From: Roseomonas mucosa ATCC BAA-692
GTDB taxonomy: Bacteria > Pseudomonadota > Alphaproteobacteria > Acetobacterales > Acetobacteraceae
DNA: 40,142 bases
Assembly (NCBI RefSeq): GCF_000622225.1
Contig: NZ_JHWD01000029.1
Span: forward strand, 1 to 40,142
Direction of reading: 5' to 3'
In this document: positions 1 through 8,885 of the stretch, piece by piece
Position numbering within the stretch: the stretch's first letter is position 1
Layout of the letters: each line of letters starts with the position of its first letter
Translations under genes and position numbers: made by a program
The notes under the pieces: model-generated
Told to the model about the DNA's origin: nothing
What the model saw: the letters and a program-made list of their open reading frames with translations, nothing else
The model's database searches: none

Positions 1-92
1 TCCTCGACAGCGTCAACACCGATGCCCAGGGCCGCCCCATCCAGGCCACCCACTCCCGCTTCGCCGCCGACCGCGTCGAACTGTCGGCGTGA
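1..92 (+). CDS. phnF: GntR-family regulator with UTRA domain, PhnF-like (3' end only)
   Basis: Only the last 29 codons are in the window, read in the frame that starts at base 3 and ends at TGA 90-92. The residues include NTDAQGRPIQ and SRFAADRVEL. These match the final strands of the UTRA effector-binding domain, where a D-x-x-G-R-P-I turn and a closing ADR-[VF]-x-L strand are typical of PhnF and other HutC-subfamily GntR regulators. Its convergent neighbour is a phnCDEE importer, which supports PhnF, the regulator of phosphonate uptake genes. The DNA-binding half lies outside the window, so the subfamily call rests on this short tail and on context. The gene is cut by the window edge; nothing suggests it is broken. 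Confidence 0.6.
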   Translation, partial: LDSVNTDAQGRPIQATHSRFAADRVELSA

Positions 93-98
93 AGGGAG

Positions 99-333
99 GA
101 TCGGGCCGTTGGACCGGGAGGCTCTGCCTCCCGGACCCTCCGCTCAGGGGCACAGTGTGCCCCCGAGACCCCGCCATGAGCGCTCCGCGAGGAGGGGGTT
201 GTTCCGCCGGTATGCCATCCGGCGACCGGTGTCCTGTCCCCCCTCCTCGCGGAGCGCTCACAGGGTTCCAAGGGACTAACGTCCCTTGGCGGGGTGTCCA
301 GAGGGGCGGAGCCCCTCTGGCCCCGGCCCGATC
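99..333. repeat. Palindrome-cluster element, copy 1
   Basis: The element is bounded by a perfect 9-bp terminal inverted repeat, GATCGGGCC at 99-107 and GGCCCGATC at 325-333. It holds five stem-loops. Hairpin 1 is 114-122/126-134 (9 bp, loop TCT). Hairpin 2 is 147-153/157-163 (7 bp). The central stem is 177-198/239-260, 22 perfect base pairs around a 40-nt loop that contains a smaller 6-bp hairpin (205-210/219-224). The mirror arm has 268-276/281-289 (9 bp, loop TAAC) and 298-307/311-320 (10 bp, loop GGA). The two arms share a spacer of the form GGAC-A-CCCCGCC, so the whole unit is an inverted duplication. It fills the gap between phnF and the last phnE, and probably also acts as a two-way terminator. 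No reading frame in it looks coding. A second full copy lies at 8621-8885. Confidence 0.85.
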
Positions 334-340
334 ATCCCCT

Positions 341-1207
341 TCAATGCCCCGATGGTGCGCCGGCGATGGCGGTGCGGAGGCGGCTGGAGAGGGCGTCGAT
401 GGCGGCGACCATGACGAGGATGAGGACGACGATCATCGAGACGGCCGGCCATTCCAGGGTGCGGATCATTTCCGAGAGCATGAGGCCGATGCCGCCCGCG
501 CCGACGATGCCGATGATGGAGGAGGAGCGGGTATTGGATTCGAACATGTAGAGCACCTGGCCGGCCAGGACGGGCAGAACCTGCGGCAGCACGCCGTAGC
601 GGATGCCGTGCAGCCGGTTGCCGCCGGTGGAGGCGATGCCTTCCGCCGCCTTGCGGTCCACCGCCTCGATCGCCTCGGAATAGAGCTTGCCGAAGGTGCC
701 GATATCGGAGGTGACGATGGCCAGCACCCCGGCGAAGGGGCCGAGGCCCACCACGCTGATCCAGATCAGCGCCCAGATCAGCGCGTCCACGCCGCGGACG
801 CCGTCCAGCGCGCGGCGCGACAGGAAGTGCACCACGCGGTTGATGGTGGTGTTGCGCGCCGCGAGGAAGCCCAGCGGGATGGCCAGGATGGAGGCGACCA
901 GCGTGCCGAGGAAGGCGATGGCGAGCGTCTCGGCCAGGAGCTGCAGCATCTGCACGAAGCGCGCCCAGGAACCCGGGTCGGGCGGCAGCATCAGCGTCAG
1001 GAAGTGCAGCATCTGCCCCATCCCGGCGAAGACGCGCAGCGGCGAGAGCTCCAGGCGCCAGATGCTGACGGCGAGGAGCGCCAGCGCCGCGGCGGTGATC
1101 GCCAGCCCCTGGATGCGGGAGGGCGGCATGCGCCGGAACGCAAGCGGGTGGCGGGCGACGAGGCCGGGAAGGTCCGCCAGCGCGGCGTTGCGGATGGCGC
1201 CGCTCAT
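341..1207 (-). CDS. phnE: Phosphonate ABC transporter permease PhnE, second copy
   Basis: This 288-residue inner-membrane permease belongs to the binding-protein-dependent transport family. It shows an N-terminal membrane segment near residues 35-50, a cytoplasmic stretch, then about five further hydrophobic segments. The EAA coupling loop, which contacts the PhnC ATPase, is visible as EAIEAVDRKAAEGIASTGG. The motif SSIIGIVGAGGIG near the C-terminus is typical of PhnE. The ATG at 1207-1205 overlaps the stop of the upstream phnE in an ATGA arrangement, so the two are translationally coupled. A longer open frame running upstream to 1834 is a shadow of the first phnE. With two different PhnE proteins, the channel is probably a heterodimer. 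The substrate class (phosphonate, phosphite or a related ester) cannot be fixed from sequence. Confidence 0.9.
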   Translation of the reverse strand: MSGAIRNAALADLPGLVARHPLAFRRMPPSRIQGLAITAAALALLAVSIWRLELSPLRVFAGMGQMLHFLTLMLPPDPGSWARFVQMLQLLAETLAIAFLGTLVASILAIPLGFLAARNTTINRVVHFLSRRALDGVRGVDALIWALIWISVVGLGPFAGVLAIVTSDIGTFGKLYSEAIEAVDRKAAEGIASTGGNRLHGIRYGVLPQVLPVLAGQVLYMFESNTRSSSIIGIVGAGGIGLMLSEMIRTLEWPAVSMIVVLILVMVAAIDALSSRLRTAIAGAPSGH

Positions 1208-2097
1208 GCCTTCTGCTCCAGTCCGATGAGGTGGTGGCGCAGGCGCTCGGTCAGCATGTCGATCACCATCACGGCCAGGATGATCAGCAGCAGGATGGCC
1301 GAGACGTCGTTGTAGTAGAACTTGCGGATCGCCTCGAGCAGGTCCTGCCCGATTCCGCCCGCACCGACGAAGCCCAGCACGGCGGCCTGCCGCACGTTGA
1401 TCTCGAAGCGCAGCAGCGCATAGCTGGCGAAGTTCGGCAGCACCTGCGGCAGGGCGCCGAAGCGCACCGCGGTGAGCCAGCCGCCGCCGGTGGAGCGGAT
1501 GCCCTCGACCGGCCTCATGTCGATGTTCTCCACCACCTCGGTGCACATCTTGCCCAGCGCGCCGGCGGTGTGGATGGCGATGGCCAGCACGCCCGGCAGC
1601 GCGCCGAGGCCGAAGGCGATCACGAAGATCAGGGCGAAGACGATGTCGGGGACGGTGCGGCAGAATTCCAGCAGCCGCCGCGCCGTGCCGCGCAGCCAGG
1701 GCTGGCGCACGAGATTGGCGCTGGACACGAAGCAGAGCGCGAAGCCGGCCAACGCGCCCAGCAGCGTGCCGACATAGGCTATCAGCATCGTGTCGAACAG
1801 CAGCAGGCCCCATTTGCGAAGGCCCCAGAACCACTCGCCCGGGCTGGTCCAGACGCGCGCACCCGTGGTGCTGCCCTCCAGCGTGGTGATGCGGTCGAAA
1901 TAGCCGAAGAAGGCGCCGATATGCCGCCCGAGCTGGCCAGGATCGACCTCCGCCACCCAGGCGGAGACGAAGGCGAGCGCGGCGACGACCAGCAGCGCGA
2001 GAAGGAGCTGGCGGCGCCCTGCCCTGCGGCTCTGTGCGTAGTCGCCCATCAGGCCCGCGAGGCGCGGCTCCGGCAGGCGGGGCAGGGCGATGCTCAT
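1204..2097 (-). CDS. phnE: Phosphonate ABC transporter permease PhnE, first copy
   Basis: This 297-residue membrane protein pairs with the following phnE product. A hydrophobic segment near residues 32-50 is followed by a periplasmic stretch and then the conserved transport domain. The EAA-loop equivalent reads EVVENIDMRPVEGIRSTGG. The C-terminal motif AAVLGFVGAGGIGQDL is a PhnE signature. The ATG at 2097-2095 lies 75 bases after the phnD stop, and a strong hairpin sits in that gap. The ribosome-binding sequence before the ATG is weak. The gene ends in an ATGA overlap with the second phnE. Two-permease phnCDEE operons are known in several proteobacteria, so this is a recognised arrangement. 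Confidence 0.9.
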   Translation of the reverse strand: MSIALPRLPEPRLAGLMGDYAQSRRAGRRQLLLALLVVAALAFVSAWVAEVDPGQLGRHIGAFFGYFDRITTLEGSTTGARVWTSPGEWFWGLRKWGLLLFDTMLIAYVGTLLGALAGFALCFVSSANLVRQPWLRGTARRLLEFCRTVPDIVFALIFVIAFGLGALPGVLAIAIHTAGALGKMCTEVVENIDMRPVEGIRSTGGGWLTAVRFGALPQVLPNFASYALLRFEINVRQAAVLGFVGAGGIGQDLLEAIRKFYYNDVSAILLLIILAVMVIDMLTERLRHHLIGLEQKA

Positions 2098-2123
2098 GTC
2101 AGTGGGACCCGTTCAGACGCGAT

Positions 2124-2154
2124 CCCGCCCCGCTGGCCATGCCGGCGGGGCGGG
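2124..2154 (-). terminator. GC stem-loop between phnD and phnE
   Basis: Bases 2124-2133 pair with 2145-2154 in a perfect 10-bp GC-rich stem around an 11-nt loop that can form an extra 3-bp pairing. No T-run follows on the minus strand, so it is not a classic intrinsic terminator. Its place just after the binding-protein gene suggests it stabilises the upstream mRNA end or attenuates transcription, so that PhnD is made in excess over the permeases. That role is inference. Confidence 0.5.
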
Positions 2155-2172
2155 CTTCGCGGAAGTTCCGCC

Positions 2173-3093
2173 TCAGGCCTTGCGGCGGAGGCTGTCGACG
2201 AAGCGGTTCAGTTCGATGATTGGCTGGTAGGCGCTGTTGTCCACCGGCATCCAGGGGCCGGACTTGCCGTCGTAGATCTTGTCGAAGGCCGCCTTGTTCT
2301 CCTTCGGCATGGCCAGCGCGGCGGTGCGGATCGCCGTGCGCAGGTCCTCCGGCAGGCTGGTCAGGTAGGCCATCGGGGAGTTCACGATCTGGTCGGACTT
2401 GAAGATGATGCGGAAATCCTCCGCCTTCACCATGCCCTTGCGCGCCATGCGCAGCAGGTTGCTCTCCTGCTCGTCGTTCCACCAGTTGGCGCACATGTCC
2501 ACCGTGCCCTGCTGGAGCGCGATGATCGCGTTCTCATGGCTGCCGGTATAGACGACCTTGTTGAAGAACTCGTCCGGCTTGATGCCCATCTTGTCGAGGG
2601 CGAAGCGCGGCACGTTGTTGCCGGAGGTGGAGTTCGGGTCCACCAGGCCGAGGTTCTTGCCCTTCAGGTCCTGCACCTTCTGATAAGGCGAGTCCTTCTT
2701 CACGTAGAAGACGGAGTAGTAGCCCTTGGTGCCGTCGAGGTTCGTCTCGATGGCGAAGGCCTCGATCTTCGCACCGGTCATCAGCGCGCGGGCGAAGGAG
2801 GAGGGGCCGTAGGAGGCGATATGGATGTTGCCGGAGCGCTGGCCCTCGATCACCGCCGCGTAGTCATTGGCGATGCGCAGCGTCACCTTGGTGCCGAGCT
2901 TCTTCGACATGTACTCGGTGAAGGGCGTCCAGCGGTCGATCACGCCCGAGGCGTTCTCCGCCGGGATGATCGCGAAGACCAGCTCCGGATAGGCCTTGGC
3001 CCAGGAGGCGGACTGGGCGCGGGCCAGCGAGGGCACCGCCAGCGGCGAGGCCAGCAGCGCGCCGGCGCCGAGCAGCATGCGACGGTTCAGCAT
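2173..3093 (-). CDS. phnD: Phosphonate ABC transporter substrate-binding protein PhnD
   Basis: This 306-residue periplasmic binding protein captures the ligand for the phnCDEE importer. The N-terminus (NRRMLLGAGALLASPLAV) is a signal peptide with a twin-arginine-like RR pair, and the likely cleavage follows ARA at residue 26. The mature part begins with the PELVFAIIPAENASG strand. It contains YGPSSFARAL and the hinge-region LVDPNSTSGNNVPR, a Ser-Thr-Ser cluster that binds the phosphonate oxygens in PhnD and PtxB-type proteins. It is read after phnC with a 32-base gap, and GAGGA lies about 10 bases before the ATG. Phosphonate, phosphite, hypophosphite and methylphosphonate are all possible ligands. 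Confidence 0.9.
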   Translation of the reverse strand: MLNRRMLLGAGALLASPLAVPSLARAQSASWAKAYPELVFAIIPAENASGVIDRWTPFTEYMSKKLGTKVTLRIANDYAAVIEGQRSGNIHIASYGPSSFARALMTGAKIEAFAIETNLDGTKGYYSVFYVKKDSPYQKVQDLKGKNLGLVDPNSTSGNNVPRFALDKMGIKPDEFFNKVVYTGSHENAIIALQQGTVDMCANWWNDEQESNLLRMARKGMVKAEDFRIIFKSDQIVNSPMAYLTSLPEDLRTAIRTAALAMPKENKAAFDKIYDGKSGPWMPVDNSAYQPIIELNRFVDSLRRKA

Positions 3094-3125
3094 GATCGGA
3101 TGATCCTCAGGTCAGGGATGTCGTT

Positions 3126-3953
<828 letters not shown>

Positions 3954-4021
3954 GCGCCGTCCCGTCCAACCTGTCGGCTGGGGCGGTTAGCGCAGGCGGG
4001 TGACGCGGCTGTTTCAAACCG

Positions 4022-4039
4022 ATGATGGATTCGTGACAG
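4022..4039 (-). promoter_or_regulatory. Candidate Pho box upstream of phnC
   Basis: Read on the minus strand the site is CTGTCAC-GAAT-CCATCAT, against the PhoB consensus of two CTGTCAT-like direct repeats with a 4-nt spacer. The first half matches 6 of 7 positions and the second 5 of 7. Weaker 7-mers continue at 11-nt spacing (TTGAAAC, then GCGTCAC), the period expected for tandem PhoB monomers. The site lies about 70 bases before the phnC ATG. This would make the importer responsive to phosphate starvation. No clear -10 was found. Confidence 0.5.
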
Positions 4040-4078
4040 AGCCTGGGCGGAATGGTTCACCCTGGCGGCTCGTGCGGG

Positions 4079-4142
4079 CCGGGGAAGAAGGCGGAGCCTT
4101 GTCCCCCGGAGGGCAGCGTAATGTCGAAACCGTGAAGCGCGG
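4079..4142. repeat. Hairpin plus 29-nt shared motif, copy A
   Basis: An imperfect hairpin (AAGGC at 4088-4092, loop GGA, GCCTT at 4096-4100, flanked by further partial pairing) is followed by a 29-nt stretch at 4114-4142. That stretch matches 24213-24241 at 23 of 29 positions, and all six differences are transitions. Both copies sit just beyond the 3' end of a minus-strand gene (the acetyltransferase here, mrpG there). The rest of 3954-4180 shows no gene. Confidence 0.45.
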
Positions 4143-4180
4143 ACCGCGGCGGCGAGGGAGGCGGCTGTCCGTGCCGGCGT

Positions 4181-4984
4181 TCAGCCGCGCAGAAAATAGG
4201 TATAGCGATAGACCTCAACGAGGCCGAGGCGGGCGTAGAGGTCCCGCGCGCCGGTGTTGGAGGGCGAGACCTGCAGCCAGGCGGTGGTCGCCCCCAGCCC
4301 CGCCGCCCAGGCCGCCCCGGCGGCGAGGACACGCTGCGCCAGGCCCCGGCGGCGGAAGCGCGGGTCGGTCGCCACGTCGAAGATGCCGCAGAGTGCCGCA
4401 TCCGCGACCACATGCGCGCAGGCCGCGGGCAGGCCATCCTCCCGCCGCAGCAGCCAGCGGCCGGGGCGGGCCAGCATGGCGCCGCCGCCGGCCTTTTCCG
4501 CGCGGCGTGCCTCGGTCTGGTATTCCGCCGTGGCCAGCACGGAAAGCCAGTCCTCCGCCGGGCTGTCCAGCAGCTCGACGCCCGCGCCGGCCGCCTCGGC
4601 CAGCGGGCGCAGCGGACCGGCCATCACGCAGGCGCCTTCATGTTCCACATAGCCGCGGGCCAGCAGCGCAGGCTTCAGTCCCGGCGGGTCGAGCGGCGTG
4701 GAGCGGAAGCGGACCGGCAGGCCCATCCGGGCGAAGTCGGCCTCCATCCGGTCCAGCCGCGCCTCCAGCCCGGGATCGGGCGAGGGGTCGAGCGAGCAGG
4801 CGGCGTTCGCCCGTCCCGTGCCGTTCAGGAAGCCGCGGAGCACGAAGCCGCCATCCCAGGCCAGGCGCGGCGCCGGAACGGCGGTCAGGGCGGCACGTTC
4901 CAGGGTCAGGACATCGGCGGAGGGGGGTTCGGCGGGCAAGGGGTCGGGCTCCGGGTGGCGGGTTTCTCCCGCCTCCCATGGCAT
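4181..4984 (-). CDS. GNAT-family N-acetyltransferase
   Basis: The product is about 267 residues when started at the ATG of 4984. The C-terminal half carries the GNAT acetyl-CoA fold: CGIFDVATDPRFRRRGLAQRVL contains the conserved beta-4 strand and the R-R-x-x-G-x-A pyrophosphate-binding loop, followed by WLQVSPSNTGARDLYARLGL, the usual motif B. The N-terminal half is a diverged, probably degenerate GNAT-like domain, as in two-domain members that acetylate small molecules or amino acids. The substrate is unknown. The open frame continues upstream to a TTG at 5068 with AAGGTGAG before it, but those 28 residues do not look GNAT-like and overlap the rho promoter, so the ATG is preferred. It diverges from rho. 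Confidence 0.8.
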   Translation of the reverse strand: MPWEAGETRHPEPDPLPAEPPSADVLTLERAALTAVPAPRLAWDGGFVLRGFLNGTGRANAACSLDPSPDPGLEARLDRMEADFARMGLPVRFRSTPLDPPGLKPALLARGYVEHEGACVMAGPLRPLAEAAGAGVELLDSPAEDWLSVLATAEYQTEARRAEKAGGGAMLARPGRWLLRREDGLPAACAHVVADAALCGIFDVATDPRFRRRGLAQRVLAAGAAWAAGLGATTAWLQVSPSNTGARDLYARLGLVEVYRYTYFLRG

Positions 4985-5052
4985 GGCGGGGCTGGCAAGC
5001 GGGATGCCGGCCCGGAATTCCCCGTTTTTCCTGCAAAAACCGCGTTTTCCGA

Positions 5053-5081
5053 TTGACGCCTGACGCAACTCACCTTATCTG
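5053..5081 (+). promoter_or_regulatory. Sigma-70 promoter of rho
   Basis: TTGACG at 5053-5058 and TATCTG at 5076-5081 are separated by exactly 17 bases. The expected start of transcription is near 5088, giving a leader of about 210 nt before the rho ATG. The region is markedly less GC-rich than its surroundings. Confidence 0.7.
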
Positions 5082-5300
5082 TCCCATCGCTTCCCATAGG
5101 GGCGGCGGGCCTGCCGGCCTTCGCCGCTCTCCCTCCTCGCACATCGGGACATTGTCGGACGTGCCGCTTCTCGTAAGTCGGGCGCGCCGTTCTGGCAACA
5201 CAGTCGTCCTGCCTTGGACCAATCCCTTGGTCCGCCGCGGGCCGGACGGCTCACCGGGAAGGGTCCCGCCCTCCCTGTCGATGACGGATACGTCCGCCGC
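5082..5300 (+). promoter_or_regulatory. Long rho leader with stem-loop
   Basis: This stretch between the promoter and the rho ATG is rich in pyrimidines and contains a stem-loop at 5216-5233 (GGACCAA, loop TCCC, TTGGTCC, 7 bp). In other bacteria rho is autoregulated by Rho-dependent attenuation in its leader, and a long C-rich leader fits that. No leader peptide with a convincing ribosome-binding site was found. Autoregulation is inference. Confidence 0.4.
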
Positions 5301-6584
<1,284 letters not shown>

Positions 6585-6607
6585 CCGGCCCGTCCGGTCC
6601 CTTTCCG

Positions 6608-6645
6608 AGCCCCGCCCGGTCCGCCTGGCGGGGCTTCTCGTTTCT
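6608..6645 (+). terminator. Intrinsic terminator of rho
   Basis: AGCCCCGCC at 6608-6616 pairs perfectly with GGCGGGGCT at 6627-6635 (9 bp, 10-nt loop). The T-rich tail TCTCGTTTCT follows. It starts 24 bases after the rho stop. Confidence 0.8.
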
Positions 6646-6958
6646 GCCTTCCGGTTCCTTCCGGGAAGGTCCTCTTCTCTCCGGTTCCTGCGTGACCGCA
6701 CCATCCGGCGCGGGCGGAAGTGCACGGCTCCGGAAGATCAAGGAAGCGGCATTTTCCCTCTCCATCGACTTGCAGGCACGTTGGATCGGCAAGCTGCATG
6801 AATTCTGTTCAAGAATTCGGCGAAACAGGGTCCGCTCCGACATTTAGCCAGCCGCTCAGGGCATTTTGTCCCTCAGGCCCCGGTTGATTCGGGTGCAGTC
6901 TCCCGGCCCATCGCAACGCAGGCCGGAACTCTCCTGCGTAGTCGAGGGGAAAGCGACG
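6646..6958. other. Intergenic region between rho and the amide island
   Basis: No gene was found here. A short AT-richer patch holds an inverted repeat at 6800-6818 (GAATTCT, loop GTTCA, AGAATTC), a possible operator or small hairpin ahead of the AtzG-like gene. GAGGGGA at about 6944-6950 is the ribosome-binding site of that gene. No convincing sigma-70 promoter was found. Confidence 0.5.
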
Positions 6959-7165
6959 ATGGACGAAGCCCTGGTGAAGCGCGTGGCGGAGGATATCCGC
7001 CTCTGGACGGGCGTCGAACTGCCCAACGAGACCGGCCGCCAGATGGCGTCGATGGACATCCCGAAGCTGATCGCCGATTTCGAGGCGCTGCGCGGCACGC
7101 TGCGCTTCGAGGACGAGCCCTCCTCCTTCGAGGCGGCGCTGCAAGGCTGCAAGGAAGGCGCGTGA
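6959..7165 (+). CDS. Small AtzG/GatC-like amidase partner protein (DUF4089-like)
   Basis: This 68-residue protein is predicted to be mostly helical: one helix at residues 2-16 (EALVKRVAEDIRLWTG), a turn with VELP, a second helix to about residue 45, then an extended tail with EDEPSSFEAAL. Size, layout and the conserved EP-x-x-F near the end match AtzG-like proteins (DUF4089), which wrap around an amidase-signature partner as GatC does with GatA and stabilise it. Its stop TGA shares one base with the ATG of the amidase that follows, so the two are translationally coupled. A strong GAGGGGA ribosome-binding site precedes the ATG. The assignment rests on pattern and context, not on a database match. 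Confidence 0.65.
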   Translation: MDEALVKRVAEDIRLWTGVELPNETGRQMASMDIPKLIADFEALRGTLRFEDEPSSFEAALQGCKEGA

Positions 7166-8622
7166 TGGACGCCGTGCCGATGGTCCCCCCGATGGTCACC
7201 ACGGACGGCCTCGCCGGGCTGAGCCTCGCCGAGGCAGCGGATGCCTTCGCCAGGGGCGAGGTCACGGCCACCGCGCTGACCCGGGCCTGCCTGGACCGCA
7301 TCGAGGCCCATGAGCCGGCGATCAACGCCACCACCTGGATCGAGCGCGAGGCCGCGCTGGAGGCCGCCGCCGCCGCCGACAAGGCGCGTGCCGCCGGCAT
7401 CGCCCCCGGGCCGCTGGCCGGCGTGCCGATGGCGCACAAGGACATGTACTACAAGGCGGGCAAGCTCTCGACCTGCGGCTCCGCCATCCGCGGCGACTTC
7501 CGCCCGGACTACACCGCCACGGTGATCGAGCGGCTGGAAGGCGCCGGCGCCATCACCATGGGCGGCCTGAACATGGCGGAGTTCGCGCAGAACCCGACCG
7601 GCCATAACCGGCACTTCGGCGACTGCCTGAACCCCTGGAACGGCGACTACATCACCGGCGGGTCCTCCTCCGGCTCCGGTGCCGCCGTCTCCGCCCGCTT
7701 TGCCTTCATGGCGCTCGGCTCCGACACCGGCGGCTCGATCCGCCTACCGGCCTCGGCCTGCGGCGTGGTGGGCCTCAAGCCGACGCAGACCCGCGTCAGC
7801 CGCCATGGCGTGATGCCGCTCTCCTTCTCCTGCGACAATGTCGGCCCGCTGGTCCGCACCGTGCGCGACTGCGCCCGGGTGATGGGCGTCATCGCCGGCC
7901 ATGATCCGAAGGATCCGACCAGCGCGAAGGAGGCCGTTCCCGACTACGAGGCCGCGCTGACCGGCGACCTGCGCGGCCAGCGCATCGGCGTGGCGGAAAC
8001 CTGGTTCCTCGACGGCGCCGACCCGGACATCCTGGCGGCCTTCGATGCCGCGATCGAGGTGCTGCGCGGCCGCGGCGCCACCGTCACCCGCATCAGCCTG
8101 CCGGTGATGGAACAGGTGCTGACCTACGGCTCCGTCGTCAGCCGCAGCGAGGGCCCGGCCATCCACGCCAACTGGATGCGCGAGCGCCCGGGCGACTACG
8201 CCAACCACCTCAGCGGCCGCATGTTCCCGGGCTATGCCATCCCGGCCAGCTACTACATCGAGGCGCTGAGCCGGCGCGGCCCGGTGCTCAGGGCCTTCTG
8301 CGACGAGGTCTTCGCCCAGGTGGACGTGCTCGCCATGCCCACCATCCCGCGCCGGATCCCGACGCGCGCGGAATGCCGCATCGATGGCGGCGACCCGGAG
8401 GCCATCCAGCGCTTCGGCCTGATCACGCAGAACACCCGGCCGATCAACTATCTCGGCCTGCCCGGGCTCAGCCTGCATTGCGGCTTCGACGACCGCGGCC
8501 TGCCCGTCGGCCTCCAGCTTGTCGGCCGCCCCTTTGCCGAGGCCCGCCTCATGACCGTCGGCGACGCCTACCAGCGTGACACCGACTGGCACAGCCGCGT
8601 GCCGGCACTCGGCGCTGCATGA
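7165..8622 (+). CDS. Amidase-signature family hydrolase (AtzE/GatA-like)
   Basis: This 485-residue amidase hydrolyses C-N bonds of amides. The Ser-cisSer-Lys triad is intact: Lys92 in GVPMAHKDMYY, the glycine/serine motif GGSSSGSGAAVS at 165-176 carrying the cis-Ser, and the nucleophile Ser191 in GSDTGGSIRLPAS. The start is the ATG that overlaps the AtzG-like stop; a GTG directly before it is also possible. With its small partner it resembles AtzE-AtzG (1-carboxybiuret hydrolase), but aryl- or alkyl-amide substrates are equally possible. It is convergent with a second amidase, and palindrome-cluster copy 2 starts within its stop codon. The protein is predicted to be cytoplasmic, with no signal peptide. 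Confidence 0.9.
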   Translation: MDAVPMVPPMVTTDGLAGLSLAEAADAFARGEVTATALTRACLDRIEAHEPAINATTWIEREAALEAAAAADKARAAGIAPGPLAGVPMAHKDMYYKAGKLSTCGSAIRGDFRPDYTATVIERLEGAGAITMGGLNMAEFAQNPTGHNRHFGDCLNPWNGDYITGGSSSGSGAAVSARFAFMALGSDTGGSIRLPASACGVVGLKPTQTRVSRHGVMPLSFSCDNVGPLVRTVRDCARVMGVIAGHDPKDPTSAKEAVPDYEAALTGDLRGQRIGVAETWFLDGADPDILAAFDAAIEVLRGRGATVTRISLPVMEQVLTYGSVVSRSEGPAIHANWMRERPGDYANHLSGRMFPGYAIPASYYIEALSRRGPVLRAFCDEVFAQVDVLAMPTIPRRIPTRAECRIDGGDPEAIQRFGLITQNTRPINYLGLPGLSLHCGFDDRGLPVGLQLVGRPFAEARLMTVGDAYQRDTDWHSRVPALGAA

Positions 8623-8885
8623 TCATGCCGGGGCCAGAGGGGCTCTGCCCCCCTGGACACTCCGCCCAGGGACGGGCGAAGCAGTGCTTCGCCCCCATGG
8701 GAACCCCGTGAACGCTCCGCGAGGAGGGGTGATGGCCAGCCGGTCGCCAACTGGCGCAACGGCGGTCGAAGCCCCTCCTTGCGGAGCGCTCATGGCGGGG
8801 TCTCGGGGGGATAACATCCCCCTGAGCGGCCCCTCCTTCAGCAAAGGGTCCGGGAGGCAGCGCCCCCCGGTTCCCAGGCCGGATC
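8621..8885. repeat. Palindrome-cluster element, copy 2 (inverted relative to copy 1)
   Basis: The stem-loops are 8634-8643/8647-8656 (10 bp, one mismatch), 8674-8682/8686-8694 (9 bp perfect, loop AGT), the central stem 8709-8729/8772-8792 (21 bp, one mismatch and one G-T pair, 42-nt loop), 8806-8812/8816-8822 (7 bp, loop AAC) and 8850-8858/8862-8870 (9 bp, one mismatch). The ends are GATC-x-x-GCC-like (8621-8629) and GGCCGGATC (8877-8885), a degenerate form of the copy 1 termini. Read in reverse it aligns with copy 1: the GGAC-x-CYCCGC and GAGACCCCGCCATGAGCG segments are the same, while the two inner arm hairpins differ completely in stem sequence. It occupies the whole gap between two convergent amidase genes and overlaps both stop codons. 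Confidence 0.85.

Noticed and set aside
4985-5068. TTG start for the acetyltransferase at 5068
   Set aside because: Although AAGGTGAG precedes it, the extra 28 residues do not look like the family and would overlap the rho promoter.
6782-6798. A sigma-54-like TTGG...CTGCA before the first AtzG-like gene
   Set aside because: The GG to GC distance is 11 bases instead of the strict 10, and the -24 box matches poorly.
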